Shown piece after piece: positions 8,301-16,974 of a stretch of 50,631 bases of DNA. Under the pieces are notes generated by a model that was not told the DNA's origin, did no database searches, and worked only from the letters and a program-made list of their open reading frames with translations. A program made the position numbers and the translations under genes. The DNA comes from CAZQEZ01 sp964592475 (lineage in GTDB: Bacteria > Bacteroidota > Bacteroidia > Cytophagales > Cyclobacteriaceae). Positions within the stretch are counted from its first letter, which is position 1, and every line of letters begins with the position of its first letter. The stretch lies in contig CAZQEZ010000011.1 of assembly GCA_964592475.1 (NCBI GenBank), forward strand, positions 1 to 50,631, read 5' to 3'.

Positions 8301-9071
8301 AAGCCTTTTATCTTGAGACGTACCAAAGAGCAAGTAGCGAAAGAACTACCGGAAAAAACTGAAATGGTACTGTATTGCGAAATGGAAAAAGAGCAAAGAC
8401 AGATTTACAATACCTTCCGTGATAATATTCGTGAATTTTTGGTAGAGAAAATAGCCACCGACGGATTAGAAAACTCTAAAATGAATATTTTGGATGGCAT
8501 TTTGAAATTGCGACAAATATGTGACTCCCCTGCTCTGCTCAATACAGAAGAGTATTATGGGGATGCTTCTATAAAAGCTGATGAGCTACTGAGACACGTG
8601 GAAGAAAAAACAGGCAAACATAAAATATTGATTTTTAGTCAATTTGTAAAAATGCTCTCCATCATCAAGCAAAAATTAGAAGGTCACAAAATAAAGTATG
8701 CCTACATCGATGGAAAAACAAAAGACCGGGGAGCGCAAGTAAAACAGTTTCAAGAGGATGAGGAAACTCGCATATTTTTGATAAGCTTGAAAGCGGGTGG
8801 CGTAGGCCTTAATCTTACGGCTGCTGATTATGTATACCTGGTGGACCCCTGGTGGAATCCTGCAGTGGAGCAACAAGCCATTGATCGAGCACATAGAATT
8901 GGGCAAGATAAACATGTATTTGCCTATAAAATGATATGTAAAGATACCATAGAGGATAAAATACTAGCCTTACAAAAAAGGAAAAAAGCACTCGCTGATG
9001 AATTGATCGCTTCCGAAAGCAGCTTTATGAAGCAACTCAGTCAGGACGACATAAAAGAATTATTTAGTTAA
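5367..9071 (+). CDS. SWIM zinc-finger SNF2-family DEAD/DEAH helicase
   Basis: 1234 residues from ATG 5367; an in-frame TTG at 5358 is rejected because it lies inside the promoter motif. Predicted ATP-dependent DNA translocase acting on DNA or protein-DNA complexes; precise role unknown. The N-terminal part carries a SWIM zinc finger (CSCSFSGPICKH, about 75-90) and a second, incomplete one (CSCGQMQNC, about 190). The central 250-770 region is family-specific. The SNF2 ATPase follows: motif I DDMGLGKT near 800, motif II DESQ near 897 (DEAH variant), motif III LTGTPVENN, then the helicase C lobe with KILIFSQF, KAGGVGLNL and QAIDRAHRIGQ near 1170. This layout matches the Bacteroidota SNF2 proteins resembling bacterial HepA/RapA-type translocases. 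Monocistronic by appearance. Confidence 0.9.
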   Translation: MNYQEILQVEALEQFLVIQEGDYIFESGKQLYLKDSVYKIEQVNDSAYFCYVLDKSGKRYLVNLILRGKNIQRSCTCSFSGPICKHIYAAVFQLKDKLQKQQRNRVHHVEFTITKLDIENFAIEDTADEKSLKIAEKLVKNDQLKLNENAGKEHFSFSILDNRAIEVNFRLKKHAKKVEALCSCGQMQNCEYITAALYFLKNKYGSRALYQLFEIDKQKPELLIKAKVDPEDPIVDELEVVLNDDFEAELVYQNQPLADISKFENFFSGWHSDEDSLESKETARYDHTLTFAVYANDWLPEIIPLIGKFSANKSKLIGKMTEIDDIYTIPEKFEHLLTPETRQFIAQAIHLRKQKQLNERKNLTEENINFQFNYEYYQDFKELINKLRDQWLQIFIEPYFAGDDIKATELVDLELQNDDLKAEVILNEKENALAFQLRCYKQSSNETIPVKSFPQHHYIPIKNKQFIGWNSYRDYSLFEQFDFDDHREQYFSKYSNNTKIENLLQEINKKSTLRMASKSKTISIMPVAKIYLSESDPFLIISPVVAYDEYEFVADGNVEKSVIRKGGKLMELKRDISFEKELRLFIASLHPNFKADSFLDYFYIHQNEVLRNFWFMDFYQRCQEKDFEIYGLKELNAVKYNPNRPKISYTVKSGINWFDMDFEISYGEQTVDLKDLRKAFINKQHYVKLNDGSLGVLPEEWFKKFSLALEMGKVNDKSLRLPKTHFLMIERFYQDQLQKEESLQLELAEKKKLLYTFDKIEDVSVPQNINVDLRDYQLGGLNWFNFLEQFEWGGCLADDMGLGKTLQMLAFFQRLKEEKPKEGHKFLVVCPTTLIFNWQNEIEKFCPDLSFTVHWGIGRPNSTDAWQASDIVLTSYGTLVNDIELFKSFIFTVAVLDESQAIKNPGSLRYKACMVLEAKHRFVLTGTPVENNTVELYAQMNFVNPGLLGSLNSFKNNFAIAVDKLEDQEKLSQLRDILKPFILRRTKEQVAKELPEKTEMVLYCEMEKEQRQIYNTFRDNIREFLVEKIATDGLENSKMNILDGILKLRQICDSPALLNTEEYYGDASIKADELLRHVEEKTGKHKILIFSQFVKMLSIIKQKLEGHKIKYAYIDGKTKDRGAQVKQFQEDEETRIFLISLKAGGVGLNLTAADYVYLVDPWWNPAVEQQAIDRAHRIGQDKHVFAYKMICKDTIEDKILALQKRKKALADELIASESSFMKQLSQDDIKELFS

Positions 9072-9212
9072 ATTATCAGGATACTATAGTAACCCTATAA
9101 TCTTTGTCTGTTAAGTCAAAATACTTCCGCCTTGGTGTGGCTTAAGATGAATGCCGATAATGAATAAACTGCTGTTTTTAATAATTACACCATCAAACAA
9201 ATTTTAATAAAC

Positions 9213-9243
9213 CTGACATTATCCATTTAACCTACTAATTTTG
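9213..9243 (+). promoter_or_regulatory. Promoter of the ABC-F gene (-33/-7)
   Basis: CTGACA at 9213-9218, a 17-base spacer, then TAATTTTG (TAnnTTTG) at 9236-9243. The ATG at 9248 follows only 4 bases later, so the expected transcription start coincides with the start codon. Confidence 0.5.
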
Positions 9244-9247
9244 TAAC

Positions 9248-11119
9248 ATGAATTATCTTTCAGTTGAGTCAGTTACAAAATCATTTAGTGAAAGGGTATT
9301 ATTTACCGATGTGTCATTTGGTATTAATAAGGGACAAAAGGTTGCCCTAATTGGTATTAATGGATCTGGAAAATCAACCCTTTTCAATATTATCACAGGA
9401 AAAGAAAGCCCTGATAATGGCAACATAGCTTTTCGCAATGACATTTCGATAGGATACCTGGATCAAAACCCTCAGTTTGACCCCGAAGGAACATTAGCTG
9501 ATGCTATTTTTAGTGGTGACAATTCTTTATTGAAATTAATTAGGGATTACGAATTTCACATAAACCTGGACAACCCCAACGCGAAACAACAACAAAAATT
9601 ACAAGATTTACTGATGGATATGGATACTCATCAGGCCTGGGATTACGAAAGTCAGGTAAAACAAATTTTAGGAAAACTCAATCTGTATGAATTGGATAAA
9701 AAAGTTGGCCATTTGAGTGGTGGGCAAAAAAAACGAATCGCGTTGGCCAATTTATTGATTACCGACCCGGATTTTTTAATACTTGATGAGCCTACCAACC
9801 ATTTGGATCTTGATGTGATTGAATGGCTTGAAGGTTTATTTTCTACTCAACAGAAAACATTGCTGATGGTAACTCACGATCGTTATTTTCTGGAGAGCAT
9901 TACCAATGAAATTTTGGAACTAGAACAGGGAAAAATATATAGCTACCACGGTTCTTACAGCTATTTTTTGCAAAAGAAAAATGAGCGGGAAACACAACAA
10001 GTTAAAGCAGTAGAAAAAGCCCGTAATCTGATGCGAAAAGAATTGGATTGGATTAGAAGACAACCCAAAGCCAGGGGTACAAAAGCCAAATACCGTATAG
10101 ATGCTTTTGAAGATATAAAAACCAAAGCCTCCTCGGGTAAAAAGGAAGATAATCTAAACCTGGAAGTAATAGATCGGCGACAGGGAAAAAAAATATTGGA
10201 ACTGGCGCATCTACAAAAATCGTTTCCTGGCCGGATAATAGTTGAAAATTTTAGCTATACCTTTAAAAAAAGTGATAGAATAGGTGTGATCGGGAAAAAT
10301 GGCACCGGCAAAACAACTTTTCTCAACATGCTGACGGGTAAAATTGCTCCGGATTCCGGATCGATAGAACTTGGACAAAATACGGTAATTGGATATTATA
10401 CGCAACAAGAAATCTCTTTCCCTGATGATAAAAAGGTAATTGAAGTAGTGACGGATATCGCGGAAGTAATAAAAAAGCCAGATGGAAATGAATTAACTGC
10501 TTCTCAATTATTATTACATTTCCAATTTTCACCAGCCATGCAATATAATTATGTAGAACGCTTGAGTGGTGGTGAAAAACGTCGATTACAATTACTTACC
10601 GTTTTAATTAAGAATCCTAACTTTCTTATACTGGATGAACCTACAAATGACCTGGATATTGTAACACTTAATATTTTGGAAGATTACCTGGAGCAATATA
10701 ATGGCTGCCTAATGATCGTAACTCACGATCGTTATTTTATGGATAAGCTTGTAGATCATCTTTTCGTTTTTGAAGGGGAAGGGAATATAAAAGATTTCCC
10801 AGGCAACTACACCGACCATCGATTGTGGTCAAGCGAACGGGAAGAAAAGGCAGCTGGAAAACCTAAAGAGAACAAAAAACAAACACTAGACAGCAGCAAG
10901 GAAAAAACAAAATTATCTTTTAAAGAGCAGCGTGAATATAAGCAATTGGAAAAAGAAATAGCAACTCTGGAAGACGCCAAAGCTAAAATTGTAGCTAAAC
11001 TTAATAGTGGAAAAGGAAGTCATGAAGACTTAACAAAGTGGAGCCTGGAAATAGAGGAATTGAATAAACAAATTGATAATAAATCAGACCGCTGGCTGGA
11101 ACTATCAGAATATTCTTAA
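9248..11119 (+). CDS. uup: ABC-F family ATPase, Uup type
   Basis: 623 residues with two ABC nucleotide-binding domains and no membrane segment, i.e. an ABC-F translation or ribosome-associated factor rather than a transporter. NBD1: Walker A GINGSGKST (36-44), signature LSGGQKKR, Walker B FLILDEPTNHLD. The inter-domain linker (about 250-290) contains KELDWIRRQPKARGTKAKYR, typical of the Uup/EttA group, where it reaches the ribosomal P-site region. NBD2: GKNGTGKTT (349-357), LSGGEKRR near 439, LILDEPTNDLD. The C-terminal 75 residues form a Lys/Glu-rich coiled coil, the Uup hallmark (DNA-binding in E. coli Uup). A bidirectional terminator follows. Confidence 0.88.
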   Translation: MNYLSVESVTKSFSERVLFTDVSFGINKGQKVALIGINGSGKSTLFNIITGKESPDNGNIAFRNDISIGYLDQNPQFDPEGTLADAIFSGDNSLLKLIRDYEFHINLDNPNAKQQQKLQDLLMDMDTHQAWDYESQVKQILGKLNLYELDKKVGHLSGGQKKRIALANLLITDPDFLILDEPTNHLDLDVIEWLEGLFSTQQKTLLMVTHDRYFLESITNEILELEQGKIYSYHGSYSYFLQKKNERETQQVKAVEKARNLMRKELDWIRRQPKARGTKAKYRIDAFEDIKTKASSGKKEDNLNLEVIDRRQGKKILELAHLQKSFPGRIIVENFSYTFKKSDRIGVIGKNGTGKTTFLNMLTGKIAPDSGSIELGQNTVIGYYTQQEISFPDDKKVIEVVTDIAEVIKKPDGNELTASQLLLHFQFSPAMQYNYVERLSGGEKRRLQLLTVLIKNPNFLILDEPTNDLDIVTLNILEDYLEQYNGCLMIVTHDRYFMDKLVDHLFVFEGEGNIKDFPGNYTDHRLWSSEREEKAAGKPKENKKQTLDSSKEKTKLSFKEQREYKQLEKEIATLEDAKAKIVAKLNSGKGSHEDLTKWSLEIEELNKQIDNKSDRWLELSEYS

Positions 11120-11152
11120 AGAACCTTTTAATATCAGAAAGTAATGTCGAAA

Positions 11153-11196
11153 AAAAACCTGCCCAATAATCCCTATAATCAATTAGCCAGGTTTTT
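11153..11196. terminator. Bidirectional terminator between convergent genes
   Basis: A perfect 9-bp stem AAAAACCTG/CAGGTTTTT (11153-11161 with 11188-11196) gives a T tail on either strand. It lies between the ends of uup (+) and the Gfo/Idh/MocA gene (-). Confidence 0.65.
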
Positions 11197-11215
11197 CTAT
11201 TTCAAACAGTAAACC

Positions 11216-12439
11216 TTACATATTGTATTCTGGCTTCCAGGTTTCTATAGTTCCGTTTCGCATGGCATTATTAGCCAAATGCACTGAAATTGCACCGGTG
11301 GTGCCATAATCAACATCGGCTATAACTTTTTCTTTTCCTCTAATACATTCGGTAAAGTGTGCAAGTGCTGCAGAGGTTGGACCTTCATCTCCGTCTGGCT
11401 GGTTCTCAACAGTTATTTCTATTGGTTCTCCTTTCGCCCAGGACTGCATGGTAGCACTAGATACTGCATCTACTTCAGGCTCCATTGCTCGCAATTTCTT
11501 AGGTTCAATATATATATACGCCTTGTGTCCTTGCTCACTCCTTATCACCAAAGTAGCTTCGGTTCCATAAAATTTTATGGCAAAGCCCTCATGTGCATTC
11601 GTTGTAAGCGAATTGTATTCGCCCTTTACACCATCCTCATATTCAAAAATAGTGTATACATTGTCATAGGTTTCTCTACCGTCTTTCCAGTAGTCAATGC
11701 CACCAAAACCAGTAATTCTTTTTGGCAACTTGCCTAAAATATAATTTACAATATCAATTTGATGAGAACTTAATTCAGCCATCAATCCACCGCTATATTC
11801 AAGATACATGCGCCAGTTGATCAGCTTTTCCATTGATGGATCTGATACAGGTCTGCGCCAATCGCCATTTCGGTTCCAGGTAGCTGAAGTATGAGTGACT
11901 GTACCCAGGTTGCCATCTGAAATTATCCGCTTAAGTTTGTGATAAAGAGGATTGTAACGATGCTGATACCCTACCTGAAAAGTTAAATCAGAATTTTTCA
12001 CAAGACGACTCAAATCCAAGGCTCCGGAAATATCATGAGTCATTGTTTTTTCCAAGTAAATATGTTTATTAGCATCCAAAGCATCTTTTGCCATTGATGT
12101 ATGCAGTGATAGAGGAGTAGCAATAATTACTGCATCAACATTTTTATCATCCAGCAATTTTTTATAGTCTTTGTAGCCTTTGGCTTTGGAGGCTATTTCC
12201 AATCCTTTTTCCAAATGAGAAGGCAGTATATCGGCACAAGCAACTACTTCTGCATTGGGCACCTTTTGTAAAATCTTGTTGAGCCAGTTGCCCCGGCTAC
12301 CGGTACCTATTATACCAATATTTACTTTATCGTTTGCTCCAACTACAAACTTTCCCATTGCAGGTGCTGCTACAGCAATACCACCAGCCAATACACCTGC
12401 ACTACTTATAAATTTTCTTCTTGATATATTTTCATTCAT
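11216..12439 (-). CDS. Tat-exported Gfo/Idh/MocA-family oxidoreductase
   Basis: 407 residues from ATG 12439; an overlapping GTG three bases upstream is the alternative. The N-terminus has a twin-arginine signal (ISRRKFISSAGVLAGG, Arg7-Arg8), so the folded protein with its bound cofactor is exported to the periplasm. The Rossmann motif GIIGTGSRG is at 42-50. The usual EKP active-site motif reads EKT at 130-132: the catalytic-type Lys131 is present but Pro is replaced by Thr. The C-terminal half is the mixed beta-sheet substrate domain with RHNPLYHK-like and SHQIDIVNYILG segments. Periplasmic members act on glycosides with tightly bound NAD(P); the substrate is unknown. Monocistronic. Confidence 0.88.
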   Translation of the reverse strand: MNENISRRKFISSAGVLAGGIAVAAPAMGKFVVGANDKVNIGIIGTGSRGNWLNKILQKVPNAEVVACADILPSHLEKGLEIASKAKGYKDYKKLLDDKNVDAVIIATPLSLHTSMAKDALDANKHIYLEKTMTHDISGALDLSRLVKNSDLTFQVGYQHRYNPLYHKLKRIISDGNLGTVTHTSATWNRNGDWRRPVSDPSMEKLINWRMYLEYSGGLMAELSSHQIDIVNYILGKLPKRITGFGGIDYWKDGRETYDNVYTIFEYEDGVKGEYNSLTTNAHEGFAIKFYGTEATLVIRSEQGHKAYIYIEPKKLRAMEPEVDAVSSATMQSWAKGEPIEITVENQPDGDEGPTSAALAHFTECIRGKEKVIADVDYGTTGAISVHLANNAMRNGTIETWKPEYNM

Positions 12440-12614
12440 CACGATCTAATTTTTAAATATTATAAATGCCAATCAAAAATAAATATAGTTTCTAATATTA
12501 TAACAAATTTAATGCCTTTTAAGTCAATAGAAAATATTGACTTGATTTTTTTTTAAGAAGCCCAAATATTTTATCATCAAAAAGAAAAAATAAATATCAA
12601 ATATTGGGTTGGCA

Positions 12615-12992
12615 TTAAGAGTCTTCGGCTACATTAATTGGAATTTGCAGCAATTCACTGTATTCTATACCGGCATCTTTGATATCTTCATCCTCTTGCC
12701 CATAATACCAGTTGACCGTTAGTTGACAACCATTGCTTTGTATTTCAGCAAACTCTCGTAAAAGTTCGTAAACACATAAAGTAGAGCTAGAGTTCAAGTA
12801 TTTGAAGTGTAAATTTAAAACGATATTACTATTAGGCCTTTCTCTATACTTGGTAATCCATAGTATTAAATTTTCATAAAAATCAGTTGAATCTTCATCG
12901 AAAGATGCTCCTCTGATTTCCATTAAACCATCAGTTGCATCGAATGATACATTTGGAGTAGTTTCAGTTGCTTGAATCAATAGTGGTTCCAT
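12615..12992 (-). CDS. SiaC-family (DUF1987) regulatory phosphoprotein
   Basis: 125 residues from ATG 12992; an in-frame TTG at 13001 is less likely. The sequence fits DUF1987: an N-terminal beta segment (EATETTPNVSFDATDGLMEI-type), the GASFDEDSTDFYENLILWI helix region, and the FKYLNSSSTLCVYELLREF strand-helix. In Pseudomonas SiaC a Thr at the equivalent SST position is phosphorylated by the kinase SiaB and dephosphorylated by the PP2C phosphatase SiaA to control c-di-GMP-dependent aggregation. The SSST at about 70-74 is conserved here. No SiaA or SiaB gene is adjacent, so the partners must be elsewhere. Acidic C-terminus. Confidence 0.8.
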   Translation of the reverse strand: MEPLLIQATETTPNVSFDATDGLMEIRGASFDEDSTDFYENLILWITKYRERPNSNIVLNLHFKYLNSSSTLCVYELLREFAEIQSNGCQLTVNWYYGQEDEDIKDAGIEYSELLQIPINVAEDS

Positions 12993-13336
12993 CTTTATCA
13001 ATTTACAATAGTATTTTTTTAATATAATTTCAAGGAATAAAAATACGATTATTACAAATAAAAGCAGAAGCTAAACTGAATAATAACTTACACGTATTTA
13101 ATAATGATCGATAAGGTAGTTTTTTATGTTTGTAACATGAATCCCGATAACTAACATAAACTATAAAAGGGGCAAAATTGTACTTAATTTATATTTTAGC
13201 GTGCCATGAATTTAAATTCATTAGTTATAGATACTATTTATTATACTTATGGTAATGAAATATAAATGGCAGAAGTATGAATGTGATAACTTGTAGTTCG
13301 ATTAAAAATGAACTTGAAATATTTGCTGGCTATTGA
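12993..13336. other. Intergenic stretch between siaC-like gene and small unknown
   Basis: AT-rich, no gene seen. It contains a plus-strand TATGTTTG motif near 13124-13135 followed by ATG and only five codons, and a perfect 16-bp palindrome ATGAATTTAAATTCAT at 13206-13221. Neither has an obvious target on the plus strand. Confidence 0.4.
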
Positions 13337-13588
13337 TTACTGAACTAATTGTGTCAGCTCTATTTCGTCAAGATAAGGATTTAAATCTTTAGTGTCTCTA
13401 AAAGGTCTTATTTTTACCAATGACTTGCATGTATGATTGTAAAAAACCTCTACGTAGAAATCAAATAAATAAAACAGCCCTATTTTATTATCTTTTTTTT
13501 CGATTGAACATAAAAATTGTCCATTATCCAAAATAAAGTCCGATTGTTCATCACTTGGTAGCGTACAGAAATTGTAGAAGCTTAGCAT
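13337..13588 (-). CDS. Small conserved-type hypothetical protein
   Basis: 83 residues, no signal peptide or membrane segment. The sequence alternates strands and short helices: N-terminal LPSDEQSDFILDNGQFL, central FYLFDFYVEVFYN, C-terminal PFRDTKDLNPYLDEIEL. Small proteins of this pattern (an N-terminal helix, then xFVEVYYN and a LxPYLxxIxL tail) recur in Bacteroidota without assigned function. A TAATTTTG promoter element lies 46 bases upstream of the start, which supports expression. No recognised catalytic motif. Confidence 0.6.
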   Translation of the reverse strand: MLSFYNFCTLPSDEQSDFILDNGQFLCSIEKKDNKIGLFYLFDFYVEVFYNHTCKSLVKIRPFRDTKDLNPYLDEIELTQLVQ

Positions 13589-13926
13589 AATTTCAAAATT
13601 TTCGCAGGTGAATTACTTTATATTTTTTATATTCAAAATTACAGCTTCAAGAGATCATATGCTGCAAGTCATTTTACCATTAAGTACGCATGTAGTAAAC
13701 ATGCTACTTTTAATTTCTAATTATACTTTTTTTACTTAATGATTTTTAATAACTTTCTGTATTTCAACTGCAGCATAAGTCATTTTAATAATTCAAATAT
13801 TTATATTTGTAATTGGTTATTATGTAATAAACTTTTTAAAACACAATAAAATAATCAACAATTTAGCAATCATCCCTTGTTTTTGTTCATTAAGCAATAT
13901 GCAATTGACAATTTAATTATTTAGAA
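13589..13926. other. Intergenic stretch upstream of the GSCFA gene
   Basis: Divergent-promoter region, very AT-rich. Beyond the minus-strand -7 element it contains two copies of the 11-mer AAGTCATTTTA, near 13666-13676 and 13778-13788, each next to a GCAGCAT or CTGCA-like sequence; these could be paired regulator sites. No RNA gene or ORF of note. Confidence 0.4.
13634..13641 (-). promoter_or_regulatory. -7 element for the 83-residue protein gene
   Basis: The minus strand reads TAATTTTG, a perfect TAnnTTTG. A TTG lies 23 bases upstream (13665-13667), slightly further than ideal. Predicted 5' UTR about 40 nt. Confidence 0.45.
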
Positions 13927-14898
13927 ATGTTTCGGACAGAAATAAATATCATTCCTTACGCAAAACGTATTGATCATCAGTCAAAAATTTTTTCCATAGG
14001 CTCTTGTTTTGCCCAAATTATAGGTAAGCAACTATTAGACAATAAGTTTCCTATTCTTAAAAACCCTTTTGGAATTATATACAATGCATCTTCTATAGCC
14101 AATTTATTACAAATGACCATAAAACAACAATTACCTGAAGAGGAATCTTATTTATCCAATCAAGGCATTTTTTACAACTATTATTTTCATGGGGACATTT
14201 CTGCCATTTCCCTACAAGAGTTGCAGATGCATATTAATAGAAAAATAAATGAAGCTCATCATTATTTAAAAACCACCAAATGGTTAATGATAACGTTGGG
14301 TACAGCCTTTGTTTACCAAAGGGTTCAATCGGGCAAAGTAGTAGCTAATTGTCATAAAATATCGGCCAAAGAATTTAACCGTAGATTAAATAGTACAGAA
14401 GAAGTAGTAGCACCATTGGCAAAAATTATTGAACAGCTACAAAGTTTTAATCCTAACTTGCAAATAATTTTTACTGTAAGTCCAGTGAGGCACACACGAG
14501 ATGGTCTTTCTCAAAACGCTATAAGCAAAGCCACCTTGAGATTAGCTTGTTCTGAACTAGTAGATAATTTTAGCCATATTGATTACTTCCCCAGCTACGA
14601 AATGATGATTGACGATTTGCGCGATTACCGTTTCTATTCCGATGATCTTGTACACCCGAGTACTATGGCAGAGGAATACATTTGGCAAAAGTTTCAGCAG
14701 CGTTATATGAGTGAAAGCACCCAACAACTAATAAAAGATTGGTACAAAGTAAGGCAGGCTATACAGCATAAGCCTTTTTATCCTGGATCAACTCAACATC
14801 AAAATTTTTTACAGAAAACAATTCAAAAATTGCAGCTGTTTAAGGATAAATTGTCCGTTGAGGAAGAATTAGAAGCTTTAAAAAAACAATTACAATGA
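13927..14898 (+). CDS. GSCFA domain protein
   Basis: 323 residues. The family signature IGSCFA is at 24-29 in FSIGSCFAQIIG, with the following NPFGIIYN segment, LMITLGTAFVY near 120-130, VSPVRHTRDG near 182-191 and YFPSYEMMIDDLRDYRFY with DLVHPS near 220-245. GSCFA domains belong to the SGNH/GDSL hydrolase superfamily: the Ser of GSCF and the D-xx-H of DDLVHP would be the catalytic residues. The substrate is unknown (an acyl or acetyl esterase is plausible). No signal peptide, so cytoplasmic. Its last 4 bases overlap the next gene (ATGA), indicating translational coupling. Confidence 0.85.
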   Translation: MFRTEINIIPYAKRIDHQSKIFSIGSCFAQIIGKQLLDNKFPILKNPFGIIYNASSIANLLQMTIKQQLPEEESYLSNQGIFYNYYFHGDISAISLQELQMHINRKINEAHHYLKTTKWLMITLGTAFVYQRVQSGKVVANCHKISAKEFNRRLNSTEEVVAPLAKIIEQLQSFNPNLQIIFTVSPVRHTRDGLSQNAISKATLRLACSELVDNFSHIDYFPSYEMMIDDLRDYRFYSDDLVHPSTMAEEYIWQKFQQRYMSESTQQLIKDWYKVRQAIQHKPFYPGSTQHQNFLQKTIQKLQLFKDKLSVEEELEALKKQLQ

Positions 14899-16937
14899 GC
14901 AGCAACAAGAAAGCCAACCCTTTAATAAACGAATCAAGTCCATACTTACTGCAGCATGCCTATAACCCCGTGCAATGGCATGCCTGGAATGAGGAAAGCT
15001 TGGCACTAGCCCAAAAAGAGGATAAACCCATAATTGTAAGCATTGGATACTCTGCTTGCCACTGGTGTCATGTAATGGAGCGGGAGTCTTTTGAAAATGA
15101 AGAACTGGCAGCTATCATGAATGAACACTTCATTTGTATAAAAGTAGACCGTGAAGAACGACCCGATGTGGATCAAATTTATATGGATTCGGTGCAACTC
15201 ATGGGAATTGGAGGTGGCTGGCCGCTCAATGTTTTTTTAAGCCCTCAGCAAAAACCATTTTACGGCGGCACCTATTTTCCGCCCCAATCATGGAAGCAAA
15301 TTTTGCTAAATGTGGCCAATGCTTTTAATGAACATCGCGATCAATTGGATGAGTCGGCAGAAAAATTTGCGCAAGCTTTAAGTACATCCGACTTGCTCAA
15401 GTACAATATCGAGGGAACCAATGCCGCTTTTGCCATGGACAATCTGCATGATGCTTATAGTAAACTGGCTGCCAAATTTGATAAAACCAAGGGCGGCATG
15501 AACAAAGCACCGAAATTTCCTATGCCGGCCATTTGGTCTTTCTTGTTGCGCTACCATCATTTCAGCCAAAAGGAAGAAGCATTAGCGCATTTGGACTTAA
15601 CCCTGGAATCGATGGCCAAAGGTGGAATTTATGATCAAATAGGCGGTGGTTTCTCGCGCTATTCTGTAGATACCAACTGGTTGGTGCCTCACTTTGAAAA
15701 AATGCTGTATGACAACGGGCAATTGATCAGCTTATATTCCGAAGCTTATACCGTTTTAGAAAAGCCGGTTTTTAAGAAAGTGGTTTATCAGTCTATTGCA
15801 TTTTTAGAACGAGAACTGATGAATGAAGATGGTGGCTTTTATGCCGCATTGGATGCCGATAGCGAGGGTGAAGAAGGGAAATTCTACGTGTGGCACCAAT
15901 CGGAATTAAGTGAAATATTTCAGGAAACCTTTTCCCCGGAGCAAGCGAAATTACTGCTCGAATTTTACAATATCACCGAAAGAGGGAACTGGGAAAATGG
16001 TAAAAACATTCTTCATAATCATTTGACGGCTGATGATTTTGCCCGAAGTAAAGGAATTGCTAAAGATGATTTTATAGAGTTGCAAGTGGAGGCCGAAAAA
16101 ATATTATTGATCGAAAGAAGCACCAGGATAAGGCCGGGCCTGGATGATAAAATACTTACCGGGTGGAATGGTATTGCTTTGAAAGGATTAGTAGATGCGT
16201 ACCTTGCTTTTGGTGAGCCAAAATTTTTAAAACTAGCATTGAAAAATGGTGCATTTATTCATGAGCAGCTACAGAATGGACAGCAGCTGTTTCGAAGCTA
16301 CAAAAATGGAAAAGCTTACTTACAGGGGTATCTTGAAGATTATGCCTGGGTAATCAATGGCTATCTGGCTTTGTACCAAGCATGCTTTGATGAAAAATGG
16401 CTAAAAGAAGCCGGGCAACTGACCAATTATGTTTTAGCCAATTTCTGGGATTTTGACGAAGAGCTATTTTATTATACCAATGCCGAGGCCAAGCAACTTA
16501 TCGCCAGAAAAAAGGAATTGTTCGACAATGTGATTCCTGCATCTAACTCCGTAATGGCAGATAACCTTTACCGCCTGGGTTTATTAACCGACCGCGAGGA
16601 ATTAACTGAGAAAGCCGGCAAGATGATGCAGCGTACCGCCAAACTATTAGCAACCGACCTTCAATACATGAGTAATTGGGCTTGCTTATATACCATGTTG
16701 GCCAACCCAACTGCCGAAGTGGCCATTGCAGGAAAAGAAATAAGCCATTTTAGACTAGAGCTGGAAAAGCGTTTTTTTCCCAACAAAGTGGTTGCTGGCG
16801 CTTCCGCACCCAGCACCCTTCCATTGCTTCGTGACAGGCATATAAAAAAAGGAACCCGTATTTATGTGTGTTACAATAAAGCTTGCCAACTACCGGTTAG
16901 TACGCCAGCAGAAGCCTGGCAGCAGATGGATAGTTAA
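14895..16937 (+). CDS. Thioredoxin-domain protein, DUF255/YyaL (SSP411) family
   Basis: 680 residues, the usual length. The N-terminal DUF255 thioredoxin-like domain (about 1-165) contains NPVQWHAW and the redox-type motif C55-H-W-C58, then KVDREERPDVD and GGWPLNVFLSP. The rest (about 200-650) is an (alpha/alpha)6 barrel of the N-acylglucosamine epimerase/six-hairpin type, with GGGFSRYSVD, WLVPHFEKMLYDN and LDADSEGEEGKFYVW. The function of the family is not established; the mammalian homologue is SPATA20. It overlaps the GSCFA gene by 4 bases. Start ATG 14895. A terminator follows at 16975. Confidence 0.92.
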   Translation: MSSNKKANPLINESSPYLLQHAYNPVQWHAWNEESLALAQKEDKPIIVSIGYSACHWCHVMERESFENEELAAIMNEHFICIKVDREERPDVDQIYMDSVQLMGIGGGWPLNVFLSPQQKPFYGGTYFPPQSWKQILLNVANAFNEHRDQLDESAEKFAQALSTSDLLKYNIEGTNAAFAMDNLHDAYSKLAAKFDKTKGGMNKAPKFPMPAIWSFLLRYHHFSQKEEALAHLDLTLESMAKGGIYDQIGGGFSRYSVDTNWLVPHFEKMLYDNGQLISLYSEAYTVLEKPVFKKVVYQSIAFLERELMNEDGGFYAALDADSEGEEGKFYVWHQSELSEIFQETFSPEQAKLLLEFYNITERGNWENGKNILHNHLTADDFARSKGIAKDDFIELQVEAEKILLIERSTRIRPGLDDKILTGWNGIALKGLVDAYLAFGEPKFLKLALKNGAFIHEQLQNGQQLFRSYKNGKAYLQGYLEDYAWVINGYLALYQACFDEKWLKEAGQLTNYVLANFWDFDEELFYYTNAEAKQLIARKKELFDNVIPASNSVMADNLYRLGLLTDREELTEKAGKMMQRTAKLLATDLQYMSNWACLYTMLANPTAEVAIAGKEISHFRLELEKRFFPNKVVAGASAPSTLPLLRDRHIKKGTRIYVCYNKACQLPVSTPAEAWQQMDS

Positions 16938-16974
16938 TATAAATACTTTCATAAACATACTAAGAACCTGAAGT

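Noticed and set aside
13206..13221. 16-bp perfect palindrome
   Set aside because: In DNA this AT-rich, 8-bp arms are expected by chance a few times in the window; no gene is positioned to use it.
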